This document shows, piece after piece, positions 17,056 through 27,601 of a stretch of DNA of 64,000 bases (positions are counted from its first letter, which is position 1; every line of letters begins with the position of its first letter). Made by a program: the position numbers and the translations under genes. Source of the stretch: Roseibacillus persicicus (lineage in GTDB: Bacteria; Verrucomicrobiota; Verrucomicrobiia; Verrucomicrobiales; Akkermansiaceae). Where the stretch lies: the NCBI RefSeq assembly GCF_014651675.1, contig NZ_BMXI01000002.1:357524-421523 (forward strand), read 5' to 3'. A model generated the notes under the pieces. That model was not told the DNA's origin. It worked only from the letters and a program-made list of their open reading frames with translations, and made no database searches.

Positions 17056-19443
17056 ATGAATTCAAACGGGCGACATTTCCCTCGTATGCGAAACTTTGCC
17101 CGTTCTGCTTGTGCACTTATCTTGGTCGGACTTTCGGTCCCGTCTTCAGCTACGCCATCCATTGCAGTCGCGAATGACCGGATTTACCGTGCAACATCGG
17201 GCACCTCGTTCACCTACGAAGGTGGTCAATTGCTCTTCTTCATCTATGACGGCAATGCCCTCTCTAACACGGAGTGTCCAAGTCTCGCCGCTGGTGTTGG
17301 TTTGCTTCCTTATTTTCCTGGCGACCTTCCTTGTCCTGCTGGACACAATGCCTTTGTAACCCGCCGGTTTGGGGACCGCGATCGGGATGTGAGTAATTCC
17401 TGGCACCGCTTGGGTTCAGTCGATGAGGCATCACGGATCCCGGCCCGAGTCCCGGAATACATCCGGCTCGTTGCCGCTCCGATCACTGACCTTCCCCGTC
17501 CTTCGAATGAATTCAAGGACCGCTCAACTTTGGTTTTGCACGACCTTCAGTCGGCCACCTTCCGCGAGAAGGATGCGACCCGCTACGAAATGACCCGTGA
17601 GTATCTGGTCAGCGATGCGGATGCCAACGGTGACGGTATTCTGACTGATTTGGAGCGTGAACTTCATAAGCAGCAGGCAAAAGTTGAGGAGATTCGTCAC
17701 TTGCGCGAAACAATCATCAACACTGGCAACACCAACGGCTACCTGTTCACTTACCCTATCCGGCCTTGGATCGAGTTGAACAAGGATTTGGATGTCAGCT
17801 ATGCTCCCACCGACGAAATCGCAGTCAACCAGCTCCAGTTCATCGAGGCTTATCCCGGTATTTCAAACCGTGCGGGTATCACAAGCACTCGCAAGGGTTT
17901 TCGATTCACCAATTTGAATAATATGGGGACTGACTACGACGGTGATCCCGCTGTTCTCGTTGACTATCGTTCCCCTGGTTCAATTTCATGGTCTGGAAAT
18001 GATTTTTCAAACCTGATCCAAGGGTTGGACCAAGCATTCTTGAAAGTTTTTGAGCGCCGATTCACTTCAGAAGGAACTCCGATTGCTTACAATGGAGTGG
18101 GCGAGATTGCTGTGACTGTTGTTGAGCCCGGGGACGCTCCAGGTGATCCAGCTGTTGCAACTGCGCTCGGGCATGGGCTTGAGGATGGAGAGGAAATTAC
18201 TCTCTACCGAACCGGGTTCTCGGCTCTTGATGGACAGCGGTTTTTCGTGAATCTCCAATCTGACAAAGTCGGTTTTGATGCAGCCAACCAGTTCGAGCTC
18301 TTTATTGATGAGGGTCTCAACGAGCCGCTTGTCCTCGACATCATTCCTGACGGCACTTTGGGAGTTCTTAACCCGATGGTAGATGGAGCTCCAGATATCA
18401 GTGATATTGCAATCACTCCTGGGGATCCGGTGACCATTACCACCCTCTCTCCCCATGGCCTTGCAGACGGTGATTCTTTCACCATCGACGATTCTGGTCT
18501 GACTTCGTTCGAAGGACAGGCATTCTACGCTGGGAATACTACGGACACCACTTTGGAAGTGTTTACAGATGTGGACCTCACCGAGGCATTCGTCTACGCC
18601 GCGTTCCCGAATCCTGCGGCACTGTTTGATGCAGCGTTCCTTGGAAATGAGCAGAATGATTTCGAATGGCCCATCTGGCCATTCCCCTTCGTTGACCAGA
18701 ACTTCGGCGGGCAGCTTCTTCTGCCGAGTGTGTTCGACAACGGCTATGAGTTCCCAAGTGTGGCATTCAGCCTGTTCTACGGGAGTGAGTTCGGCGCGCA
18801 GAATCTTGCGGCCTTGGCTGAGCCTCCTCGTAACGACTTGATTATGCGAATTCGTTACTCTCGCAGTGTTGCCACAGCTGACCTATCTGGCTCGCAAGCC
18901 CTGGTTCCTGGTGACTTGAGCCGCCGTGACTTCGAATTGGAGTTGGTCCTGGTTGATACAATTTCGGGTCTGACAAGCGCTCTCGGAACGCTTGGTGCCA
19001 AATCAGTAAAAGGTGCTAAGTCTGACGAGGCTGCCACTGAGTTTGGGGGTGACCTCGATGGTGATGGGCAGTCCGACTTGTTCGAATTCGCTTTTGATGC
19101 TTCTGCCGCAAATGAATTCCAGAATCCTCCTATTGCCGATGCCAACTCTCAGGTGTCAGCGCAAGTTACGGTTGAGATCGACCCTGAAACTTCCCTTTGC
19201 GAGCTTACAGTCAAGAAGCGTCCCGGCGTTCGCGAGTATATCCAATACTACTTCGAGGAAGTGGGGCTTGATGGTCAAGCAGCTTTGATTGACTTCAGCG
19301 ACCCTGAAAATCCAAATACTGAATGGAAGGTCGTTAAAGATGACAACTTTGAATACAAGATTGTGAGCACCTCACCGGTTTCGGGATTCTCTTTATTCCG
19401 CGCCTGCGCTCGCGAAAATACATTCGGCGTTGTTACTCCTTAA
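17056..19443 (+). CDS. Large exported protein with two FCCH-like repeats and calcium-loop motifs
   Basis: 795 residues from the ATG giving MNSNGRHFPRMRN, followed by a signal peptide (SACALILVGLSVPSSATP). Residues near 195-206 (DANGDGILTDLE) form a perfect EF-hand-type loop, and DLDGDGQSDLFEF near the C-terminus is a second calcium-loop motif. Two diverged repeats, GHGLEDGEEITLYRTGFSAL and SPHGLADGDSFTIDDSGLTS, each followed by G-Q-x-F, recall the ubiquitin-E1 FCCH-like 'HGLxDGDxV' repeat of phage and surface proteins. No anchor or sorting tail is seen. It follows the CoaE-Rho gene by 151 bases. I do not recognise a named family; a structural surface or secreted role is inferred. Confidence 0.65.
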   Translation: MNSNGRHFPRMRNFARSACALILVGLSVPSSATPSIAVANDRIYRATSGTSFTYEGGQLLFFIYDGNALSNTECPSLAAGVGLLPYFPGDLPCPAGHNAFVTRRFGDRDRDVSNSWHRLGSVDEASRIPARVPEYIRLVAAPITDLPRPSNEFKDRSTLVLHDLQSATFREKDATRYEMTREYLVSDADANGDGILTDLERELHKQQAKVEEIRHLRETIINTGNTNGYLFTYPIRPWIELNKDLDVSYAPTDEIAVNQLQFIEAYPGISNRAGITSTRKGFRFTNLNNMGTDYDGDPAVLVDYRSPGSISWSGNDFSNLIQGLDQAFLKVFERRFTSEGTPIAYNGVGEIAVTVVEPGDAPGDPAVATALGHGLEDGEEITLYRTGFSALDGQRFFVNLQSDKVGFDAANQFELFIDEGLNEPLVLDIIPDGTLGVLNPMVDGAPDISDIAITPGDPVTITTLSPHGLADGDSFTIDDSGLTSFEGQAFYAGNTTDTTLEVFTDVDLTEAFVYAAFPNPAALFDAAFLGNEQNDFEWPIWPFPFVDQNFGGQLLLPSVFDNGYEFPSVAFSLFYGSEFGAQNLAALAEPPRNDLIMRIRYSRSVATADLSGSQALVPGDLSRRDFELELVLVDTISGLTSALGTLGAKSVKGAKSDEAATEFGGDLDGDGQSDLFEFAFDASAANEFQNPPIADANSQVSAQVTVEIDPETSLCELTVKKRPGVREYIQYYFEEVGLDGQAALIDFSDPENPNTEWKVVKDDNFEYKIVSTSPVSGFSLFRACARENTFGVVTP

Positions 19444-19452
19444 TACTCCACT

Positions 19453-20502
19453 GTGTCGGAAGAACTAGGAGTCGAACCAGTAGTTTGGGGTTACGACGAA
19501 GAACTCCTTCAAGCAGAATTGCTCGGCCTCGATCTTGAGGCCGACAGTCTGTTTCGGTTCAGTGAGAAGATTTGCCTGGTTCAAATTACGGACGGCAAAC
19601 GAGGAGTTTTGGTTGACCCGCTGGAGCAAGATTTGAGCGAACTCGCTCAGCGTCTTCTCTCGCGTCCGCTATGGATGCATGGAGCCGATTACGATATGGC
19701 CCTCATGCGTCGCGATTGGGGAGGGGTTCCAGTCAAGGTTTGGGATACTCAAATTGGAGCGCGATTGCTCGGTTGTCGAAAGTTCGGCTACGCGAATTTG
19801 GTCGAAGAGTTCTTCGGGGTAGTTTTGTCCAAAGGTTCTCAGAAAGCCGATTGGGGGAAGCGGCCCTTGCCTGACAAGATGGCGCAGTACGCCCTCAATG
19901 ATGTCAAATATCTCATCCCGATGGCACGCAAGATTGAGGCCGGGTTGAGGGAGTTGGGGCGCTTTGAGTGGTTCGAAGAGAGCTGCGATTGGGATCGCGA
20001 ACGAGCGCTTGAGCGTTCAGATAACAAGGACAACGCATGGCGAATCAAAGGCTCTGGGAAATTCGATCGGAAGACTCTCGCTTTTTTAAAGGCGGTCTGG
20101 ACGTGGCGAGAATCGGAAGCGGCCAAATGGGACCGTCCTAGCTTCATGGTTGCAGGGAATAAAGATCTCTTGGCTTGGAGTATTGCTGCGGCGAACGGAG
20201 AGCGGTTGGATTTAAACCGTTCGATGCGGCCGGATCGACGTCGCCGGTTGCTGGAAGGGGTAGAGGCTGCCAGATCGTTGAAGCCAGACGAATGGCCGGA
20301 GAAGGTTCGAGCTCCTCGTCGTGAAAGAGATCGCGAGCGCGAGAAGCTGGTAGATGCGTTTCTTGCCAAACGTGAGAAAAAGGGGGAAGAGCTTGGGATC
20401 GAGCCCTCGGTTCTGGGTTCCCGGGCAAGTTTCGAGGCATTTGCATCGGGGGATTCTTCCAAATTGATGAGGTGGCAGAAGTCGGTAATGGAGCTGGCTT
20501 GA
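19453..20502 (+). CDS. rnd: Ribonuclease D (DEDDy 3'-5' exoribonuclease, HRDC)
   Basis: Trims 3' ends of structured RNAs such as tRNA precursors. 349 residues with GTG start, 9 bases after the preceding stop. DEDDy residues: Asp27 and Glu29 in LDLEADS, Asp81 in HGADYDMALM, and Tyr146/Asp150 in YALNDVKYL. DTQIGARLLG is the usual substrate-groove motif. The C-terminal half (TLAFLKAVWTWRESEAAKWDRPSFMV) matches an HRDC domain, followed by an Arg/Glu-rich linker (RRERDREREK). Confidence 0.9.
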   Translation: MSEELGVEPVVWGYDEELLQAELLGLDLEADSLFRFSEKICLVQITDGKRGVLVDPLEQDLSELAQRLLSRPLWMHGADYDMALMRRDWGGVPVKVWDTQIGARLLGCRKFGYANLVEEFFGVVLSKGSQKADWGKRPLPDKMAQYALNDVKYLIPMARKIEAGLRELGRFEWFEESCDWDRERALERSDNKDNAWRIKGSGKFDRKTLAFLKAVWTWRESEAAKWDRPSFMVAGNKDLLAWSIAAANGERLDLNRSMRPDRRRRLLEGVEAARSLKPDEWPEKVRAPRRERDREREKLVDAFLAKREKKGEELGIEPSVLGSRASFEAFASGDSSKLMRWQKSVMELA

Positions 20503-20550
20503 ACGCGACTTCCTCTTTTCAAAGTGACTTCGAGCTTTTACTTTTCGTGA

Positions 20551-20958
20551 ATGGCTCGGAGAAAGAAAGGTTCGACTCTTCACTTTAGCTGCGACTCGTG
20601 TGGCACTCATTTGGGTTTCGATGATTCTCTGGCCGGCCTACAAGCGCCCTGCCCAAAGTGTGGCAGCTTGGTGAAGGCTCCAGAGCTGGAATCCCCTTCA
20701 CTTTCGATTCCTTCTTCTGGTGTTACTCGGGGGATATCGGCCGAGGGTGGACTTCGCTCTGGCATGGGAAGAGGAGAGGCTGTCAGGGGGGCTTCGGGGC
20801 GGGGAAAACGAAGGGGAGGGCGGGTCTACCCCGCCAATGGTCCTATGCCGATCGAGGATGAAAAGGCGAACATGGGCGCTTTGATTCGGATCCTCGTTGC
20901 TACTTTTCTAGTGGTTATAGTGGTGGTTCTTGTGGTTTGGTATCTCCGTAACGAATAG
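20551..20958 (+). CDS. Small zinc-ribbon protein with C-terminal membrane anchor
   Basis: 135 residues. Two CxxC pairs (CDSCGTHL and CPKCGSLV, residues 14-38) form a zinc ribbon; a Ser/Gly/Arg-rich linker follows, and the C-terminus is a single hydrophobic helix (ILVATFLVVIVVVLVVWYL) ending in RNE. The layout implies a cytoplasmic zinc ribbon tethered to the membrane by its tail. Similar small proteins are common in Verrucomicrobiota and Planctomycetota, without assigned function. It lies between rnd and gyrB. Confidence 0.7.
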   Translation: MARRKKGSTLHFSCDSCGTHLGFDDSLAGLQAPCPKCGSLVKAPELESPSLSIPSSGVTRGISAEGGLRSGMGRGEAVRGASGRGKRRGGRVYPANGPMPIEDEKANMGALIRILVATFLVVIVVVLVVWYLRNE

Positions 20959-21112
20959 GCATCAGGGCATTCGCGTAGCTTTTCAAATCTTCTTTGTGGG
21001 ATGCTATTTCCGAAGGCATCGGGATGGCGAATAATCGCGATGAAATTGGGGATTTGTGGGGTGAAAAAAACTCTGTTTTTTGACGCAAATATAAGGAAAC
21101 AGCCTTGTGTGA

Positions 21113-23722
<2,610 letters not shown>

Positions 23723-23757
23723 TTCAAAATTTTTACTACTAGATTTCCCGTAATTCA

Positions 23758-26376
23758 ATGGCTTCTGATGAAATTAAGAGTGTAAACGTGGCTGACGAGA
23801 TGTCGGGCGCGTTCCTCGACTACTCGATGTCCGTGATCATCTCGCGTGCGCTACCTGACGCGCGCGACGGTCTCAAACCTTCCCAGCGCCGCGTGCTTTA
23901 CGCGATGCACCATGACCTTTCGCTCACTCCGGCCAAGCAACACCTGAAGTGTGCCCGTATCGTTGGTGAAACGATGGGTAAATATCACCCGCATGGAGAT
24001 AGCTCGATTTACTCGACTTTGGTGAATATGGCTCAGCCATGGACGCTCAAGGAGATCTTGGTTGATGGGCAAGGTAACTTTGGCTCGGTGGAGGGCGATG
24101 CTGCTGCGGCCATGCGATATACCGAGGCCCGCATGACTCATATGGGGTCGGCCATGATGATCGACCTTGAGAAGGAGACGGTCGATATGACCGACACTTA
24201 CGATGAACGCGCGCTCGAGCCTACTGTGCTTCCGGCATCGATCCCCAACCTGCTCGTGAACGGGGGAACCGGGATTGCCGTCGGGATGGCTACCAACATT
24301 CCGCCCCATAACATGGGTGAGGTGATTGACGGGGTCTGTGCTCGAATCGACAATCCAACCATCACTCTTGATGAGATGAAACTGATCATCAAGGGACCCG
24401 ATTTCCCGATGAAGTGCCAAATCCGAGGCACCAAGGGGATTGATAGTTACTTTGCCACCGGGCGGGGAAGTATCAAGATGCGCGGGGAAATCGAGATCGA
24501 TGAGAAGGATTCCGGCGCTTCCATTCTAACCATCACCCAGGTTCCCTTCAACGTGAACCGGGCGACTTTGCAGCAGCGAATCGCCGAATTGGTGAGAGAG
24601 AAGATTCTAACGGATATCTCCGGAATGCGGGATCTATCAGACGATCAGACACGCATTGAAATTTCTCTCAAGCGGGACGCCCGTCCCCAGGTGGTTGCCA
24701 ATCAGATTTTCAAGCTGACCGCGATGGAGACCTCCTTTGGGGTCAATATGTTGGCAATTCATGAGCGTCGTCCCAAGCAAATGGGTCTTCTGGATGCATT
24801 GGATGCCTTTATTGAGCATCGCCGCGAAGTGATCATTCGCCGCACCCGTTACCTCCTGCGCAAGGCCGAAGAGCGGGCGGAGACATTGGAGGCTTTCCTC
24901 TTGGCGCTGGGCCATCTTGACGACTTTATCCGTATTATCCGCGGTTCCAAGAACCGGGATGAGGCACGAGTGAAGCTGAAGGCTTACGAGTTCTCGACAG
25001 CTACAGCAGAGCAGTTGGGGATTTTGATTCGTTCCCAGCCATCAATTCAAGGCGACCGTTATGTTTTCACTGATCGCCAGGTCAATTCCATCCTGGAGCT
25101 CCGTCTTTATCAGTTGACTGCGATGGAGCAGGATAAGGTCAAGGGGGATTACGATGCTGTTCTTGTGGAGATCAAAGATTTTCTCGATATCCTTGGTAGT
25201 GAGCAGCGCGTGCTCAATATCATCAAAGAAGAGCTTCTTGCGATTAAGGAGAAGTTTGCCACTCCGCGTCTTTGTGAAATTGTTCCTGACGATGGAGACA
25301 TCGCGATCGAGGATTTGATTGCCAACGATGGGATGATCGTCTCGCTCAGTCACCGGGGTTATATCAAGCGCACTGCGGCGAGCGAATACCGTACGCAATC
25401 CCGCGGTGGTAAAGGAATGCGCGGAATGGAGACGCGTAGTGCCAACGACGACGAAGATGACTTTGTGGAAACTCTCTTTAGTGCGGGTGCCCACGATTAC
25501 CTCATGTTCTTTACCAACACCGGGAGGGCCTATGTCGAACGGGTTTATGATATCCCGGAAGGTTCCCGTGCGTCGAAAGGCCGGAACATCAAAAACGTTC
25601 TGAACCTGCAGGCGGACGAAAAGATTGCCACCGTTCTCCGGGTGGAGCGCAAGCTGAACGAGAATGGCGAGGATCATACCTTCGACGAGGGGATGGGCTT
25701 CGTTTTCTTCGCTACGCGCACCGGCAAGGTGAAGAAGACCGCGCTCAATGATTTCCGCAATTTCCGCAAGGATGGAATCATCGCCATTAAGCTGGAGGAG
25801 GACAACGAGCTCATTGGCGTGCGTCTGACCAGTGGTAACGATGAAGTGGTGTTGGTTACGAACAACGGGCTCAGTCTCCGCTTCGATGAAACCCAATCCC
25901 GCAGCATGGGACGAACTGCGGCCGGGGTCGCGGGAATCAAGCCGGTGAAAGGTGACTTTGTCGTGGGGCTGGCTATCGTGGATAGCGAAGCGACTCTGTT
26001 GGTAGCCAGTGAGAACGGGCTTGGGAAGCGGACGACTTACGAGGAATACCGGAGCCAAACTCGGGGCGGTAAGGGCATCATTACGATGAAGGTGACCGAG
26101 AAGACCGGACCTGTGGTTGGCGCTCTGGCGGTGAAGCCTGAGGACGAGCTTATGCTGATGACCACTGGTGGCCTGAGTATTCGAATCAAAGTTGACCAAG
26201 TGCGCGAGACAGGAAGAAGTGCACAGGGCGTGAAGTTGCTGACCCTCAAAGAAGGGGAAAAGCTACAAGGAATCGCCCGAGTTGTTCCTGATGCGGATGG
26301 CTCGTCACAAGATGACGAGGAAGGCGAGGAGACCGCTTCATCCGAGGCAGCTCCTGAAGAAACTTCAGAAGAGTAG
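23758..26376 (+). CDS. gyrA: DNA gyrase subunit A
   Basis: Breakage-reunion subunit. 872 residues. Active-site Tyr121 in AAMRYTEARM; the quinolone-region motif HPHGDSSIY has Asp at the position of E. coli 82 and Ser at 83-84. The C-terminal pinwheel holds the GyrA box as QSRGGKG (547-553) with Ser for the usual second Arg, and a second similar loop, QTRGGKG (767-773). The tail is acidic (DDEEGEETASSEAAPEETSEE), typical of gyrase A. The GyrA box marks it as gyrase rather than ParC. Confidence 0.97.
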   Translation: MASDEIKSVNVADEMSGAFLDYSMSVIISRALPDARDGLKPSQRRVLYAMHHDLSLTPAKQHLKCARIVGETMGKYHPHGDSSIYSTLVNMAQPWTLKEILVDGQGNFGSVEGDAAAAMRYTEARMTHMGSAMMIDLEKETVDMTDTYDERALEPTVLPASIPNLLVNGGTGIAVGMATNIPPHNMGEVIDGVCARIDNPTITLDEMKLIIKGPDFPMKCQIRGTKGIDSYFATGRGSIKMRGEIEIDEKDSGASILTITQVPFNVNRATLQQRIAELVREKILTDISGMRDLSDDQTRIEISLKRDARPQVVANQIFKLTAMETSFGVNMLAIHERRPKQMGLLDALDAFIEHRREVIIRRTRYLLRKAEERAETLEAFLLALGHLDDFIRIIRGSKNRDEARVKLKAYEFSTATAEQLGILIRSQPSIQGDRYVFTDRQVNSILELRLYQLTAMEQDKVKGDYDAVLVEIKDFLDILGSEQRVLNIIKEELLAIKEKFATPRLCEIVPDDGDIAIEDLIANDGMIVSLSHRGYIKRTAASEYRTQSRGGKGMRGMETRSANDDEDDFVETLFSAGAHDYLMFFTNTGRAYVERVYDIPEGSRASKGRNIKNVLNLQADEKIATVLRVERKLNENGEDHTFDEGMGFVFFATRTGKVKKTALNDFRNFRKDGIIAIKLEEDNELIGVRLTSGNDEVVLVTNNGLSLRFDETQSRSMGRTAAGVAGIKPVKGDFVVGLAIVDSEATLLVASENGLGKRTTYEEYRSQTRGGKGIITMKVTEKTGPVVGALAVKPEDELMLMTTGGLSIRIKVDQVRETGRSAQGVKLLTLKEGEKLQGIARVVPDADGSSQDDEEGEETASSEAAPEETSEE

Positions 26377-26403
26377 GTTCTTCACAAACACGTTTAATAG
26401 AAC

Positions 26404-26450
26404 AGGCCCTCTACCTCTGTGAAAGCAGGGGAGAGGGCCTCTTGTTTTTT
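26404..26450 (+). terminator. Rho-independent terminator after gyrA
   Basis: AGGCCCTCT / AGAGGGCCT arms, extended inside by CCTCTG / CAGGGG, followed by CTTGTTTTTT. A strong hairpin with T-run for the gyrBA unit. The opposite strand lacks a T-run, so it acts in one direction. Confidence 0.92.
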
Positions 26451-26474
26451 CGAATATTAAAGGGGCGGACAGCG

Positions 26475-27143
26475 CTAGCGTCGGCGTCGGAGAATAGGGA
26501 GAAGTCCCAGGAGCAAGAGGGCTGCACTACTAGCTTCAGGCACGACAGCGAAGCCTGGGGATGCGACATCTGTTCCGGCTCCAGCTGGGTCGGCTCCATC
26601 GCTGATGGCTACGAAGGCTTCGTTCTCTCCTGCAATGCTGAGATCCAAGCTCGTGCCAGAGGTATCCCACTCGAAGCTCGAGCCTTCGGTCGCAGTTCCG
26701 AAGGTGGCGGAGGCCACTAGATTCGCGGGACCAACATTGGGGTCTGAATCCCAAATTTCGATTTGGTCTCCGCCGGAACCCAAGCCTGAAAAAGGATCGT
26801 TCCCGCTAAAAAGTTCCTCCGAGTAGGCGATGAAACCACCTCCCCAAGCTGCAACGAAGTCGGGAATGTTTGCGATGCTTTCGGCCACAATTACGATGGA
26901 TTCAGACGGCAAAAGTGTGATGGCTGGAAAGAGAGCTCCATCATTGCCTGTTGCTCCATCGTCGTCCCAATAGTAGCCGGTCAAGTCCACACTGAGGGAG
27001 CCGGTATTGGTCAGCTCGAACCAATCACCATTTGCCGCGCCGCCAGCGTGGCTGCTGCTCGACATGACTTCGGTAATCATGAAAGCGGCCTGTGTTGAGC
27101 TAAAGGCCGCTGTGGAAAGGAGAAGGAGGCTTATATTTTTCAT
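26475..27143 (-). CDS. Exported lamin-tail-domain protein with PEP-CTERM sorting tail
   Basis: 222 residues. Signal peptide MKNISLLLLSTAAFSSTQA, then a lamin-tail-like beta domain (FMITEVMSSSSHAGGAANGD, WFELTNTGSLSVDLTGYYWD), a calcium-like loop (DPFSGLGSGGDQIEIWDSD), and a C-terminal sorting signal VPEASSAALLLLGLLPILRRRR. The PEP-CTERM tail (VPE, hydrophobic helix, Arg cluster) is processed by exosortase elsewhere on the genome. Likely cell-surface or matrix protein. Convergent with gyrA. Confidence 0.85.
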   Translation of the reverse strand: MKNISLLLLSTAAFSSTQAAFMITEVMSSSSHAGGAANGDWFELTNTGSLSVDLTGYYWDDDGATGNDGALFPAITLLPSESIVIVAESIANIPDFVAAWGGGFIAYSEELFSGNDPFSGLGSGGDQIEIWDSDPNVGPANLVASATFGTATEGSSFEWDTSGTSLDLSIAGENEAFVAISDGADPAGAGTDVASPGFAVVPEASSAALLLLGLLPILRRRR

Positions 27144-27601
27144 CTTCGGGCTAACTCAAGCAAGGAATCGTGATTTTGTAGAATTAAGATTATGTAAAAA
27201 TAGTGAGTTTTTCTTGGAGTTGAAGTTGTTTGTTTTGGTGGTGGTTTATATTGAGTGTTTTGTGGTTTTTAGTCGATTTTCGATATCACTAATCTAAATC
27301 TCCAAAAGCCCTCGAAGCAACACGTTTCAAAATCACTTCTTTACAGTGATTTTATTTGTTTCTTTTTTGTTTCGAGCCTGAATTTTGGTTTTTCACCCGT
27401 TATTTTCGGTTTGTTAATTGGGTTGTAACTCTTTGGCGGTAATTTGTTTGTGTTGTTTTGTTCTTCGCGTTTCGCGCGGGGTGGATTTTTTTCTCTGCCG
27501 CCTTCGGTAGGCATGCGCCTTGCTGATTCAATTCGAACTTAAGGTCTTCATTTTTGCTCGAAAAAGCGAGGTGAAAGGCCCCTAAAAATACTTAATTGAA
27601 T
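27144..27601. other. AT-rich intergenic spacer between divergent exported-protein genes
   Basis: 458 bases, much richer in T and A than the rest of the window; no gene seen. It must hold the promoters of both flanking genes but I cannot place convincing -35/-10 pairs. It contains one 8-base inverted repeat (listed separately) and a small CTCG/CGAG hairpin about 30 bases before the plus-strand ATG. The base composition shift suggests a regulatory or nucleoid-protein-bound region. Confidence 0.6.
27329..27353. repeat. Inverted repeat in the AT-rich spacer
   Basis: AAAATCAC and GTGATTTT flank nine bases. Possible operator or weak hairpin; a T-rich stretch follows on the plus strand. Confidence 0.35.

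Noticed and set aside
25042..26199. 385-residue antisense frame in gyrA
   Set aside because: Fully inside gyrA and without domain features.
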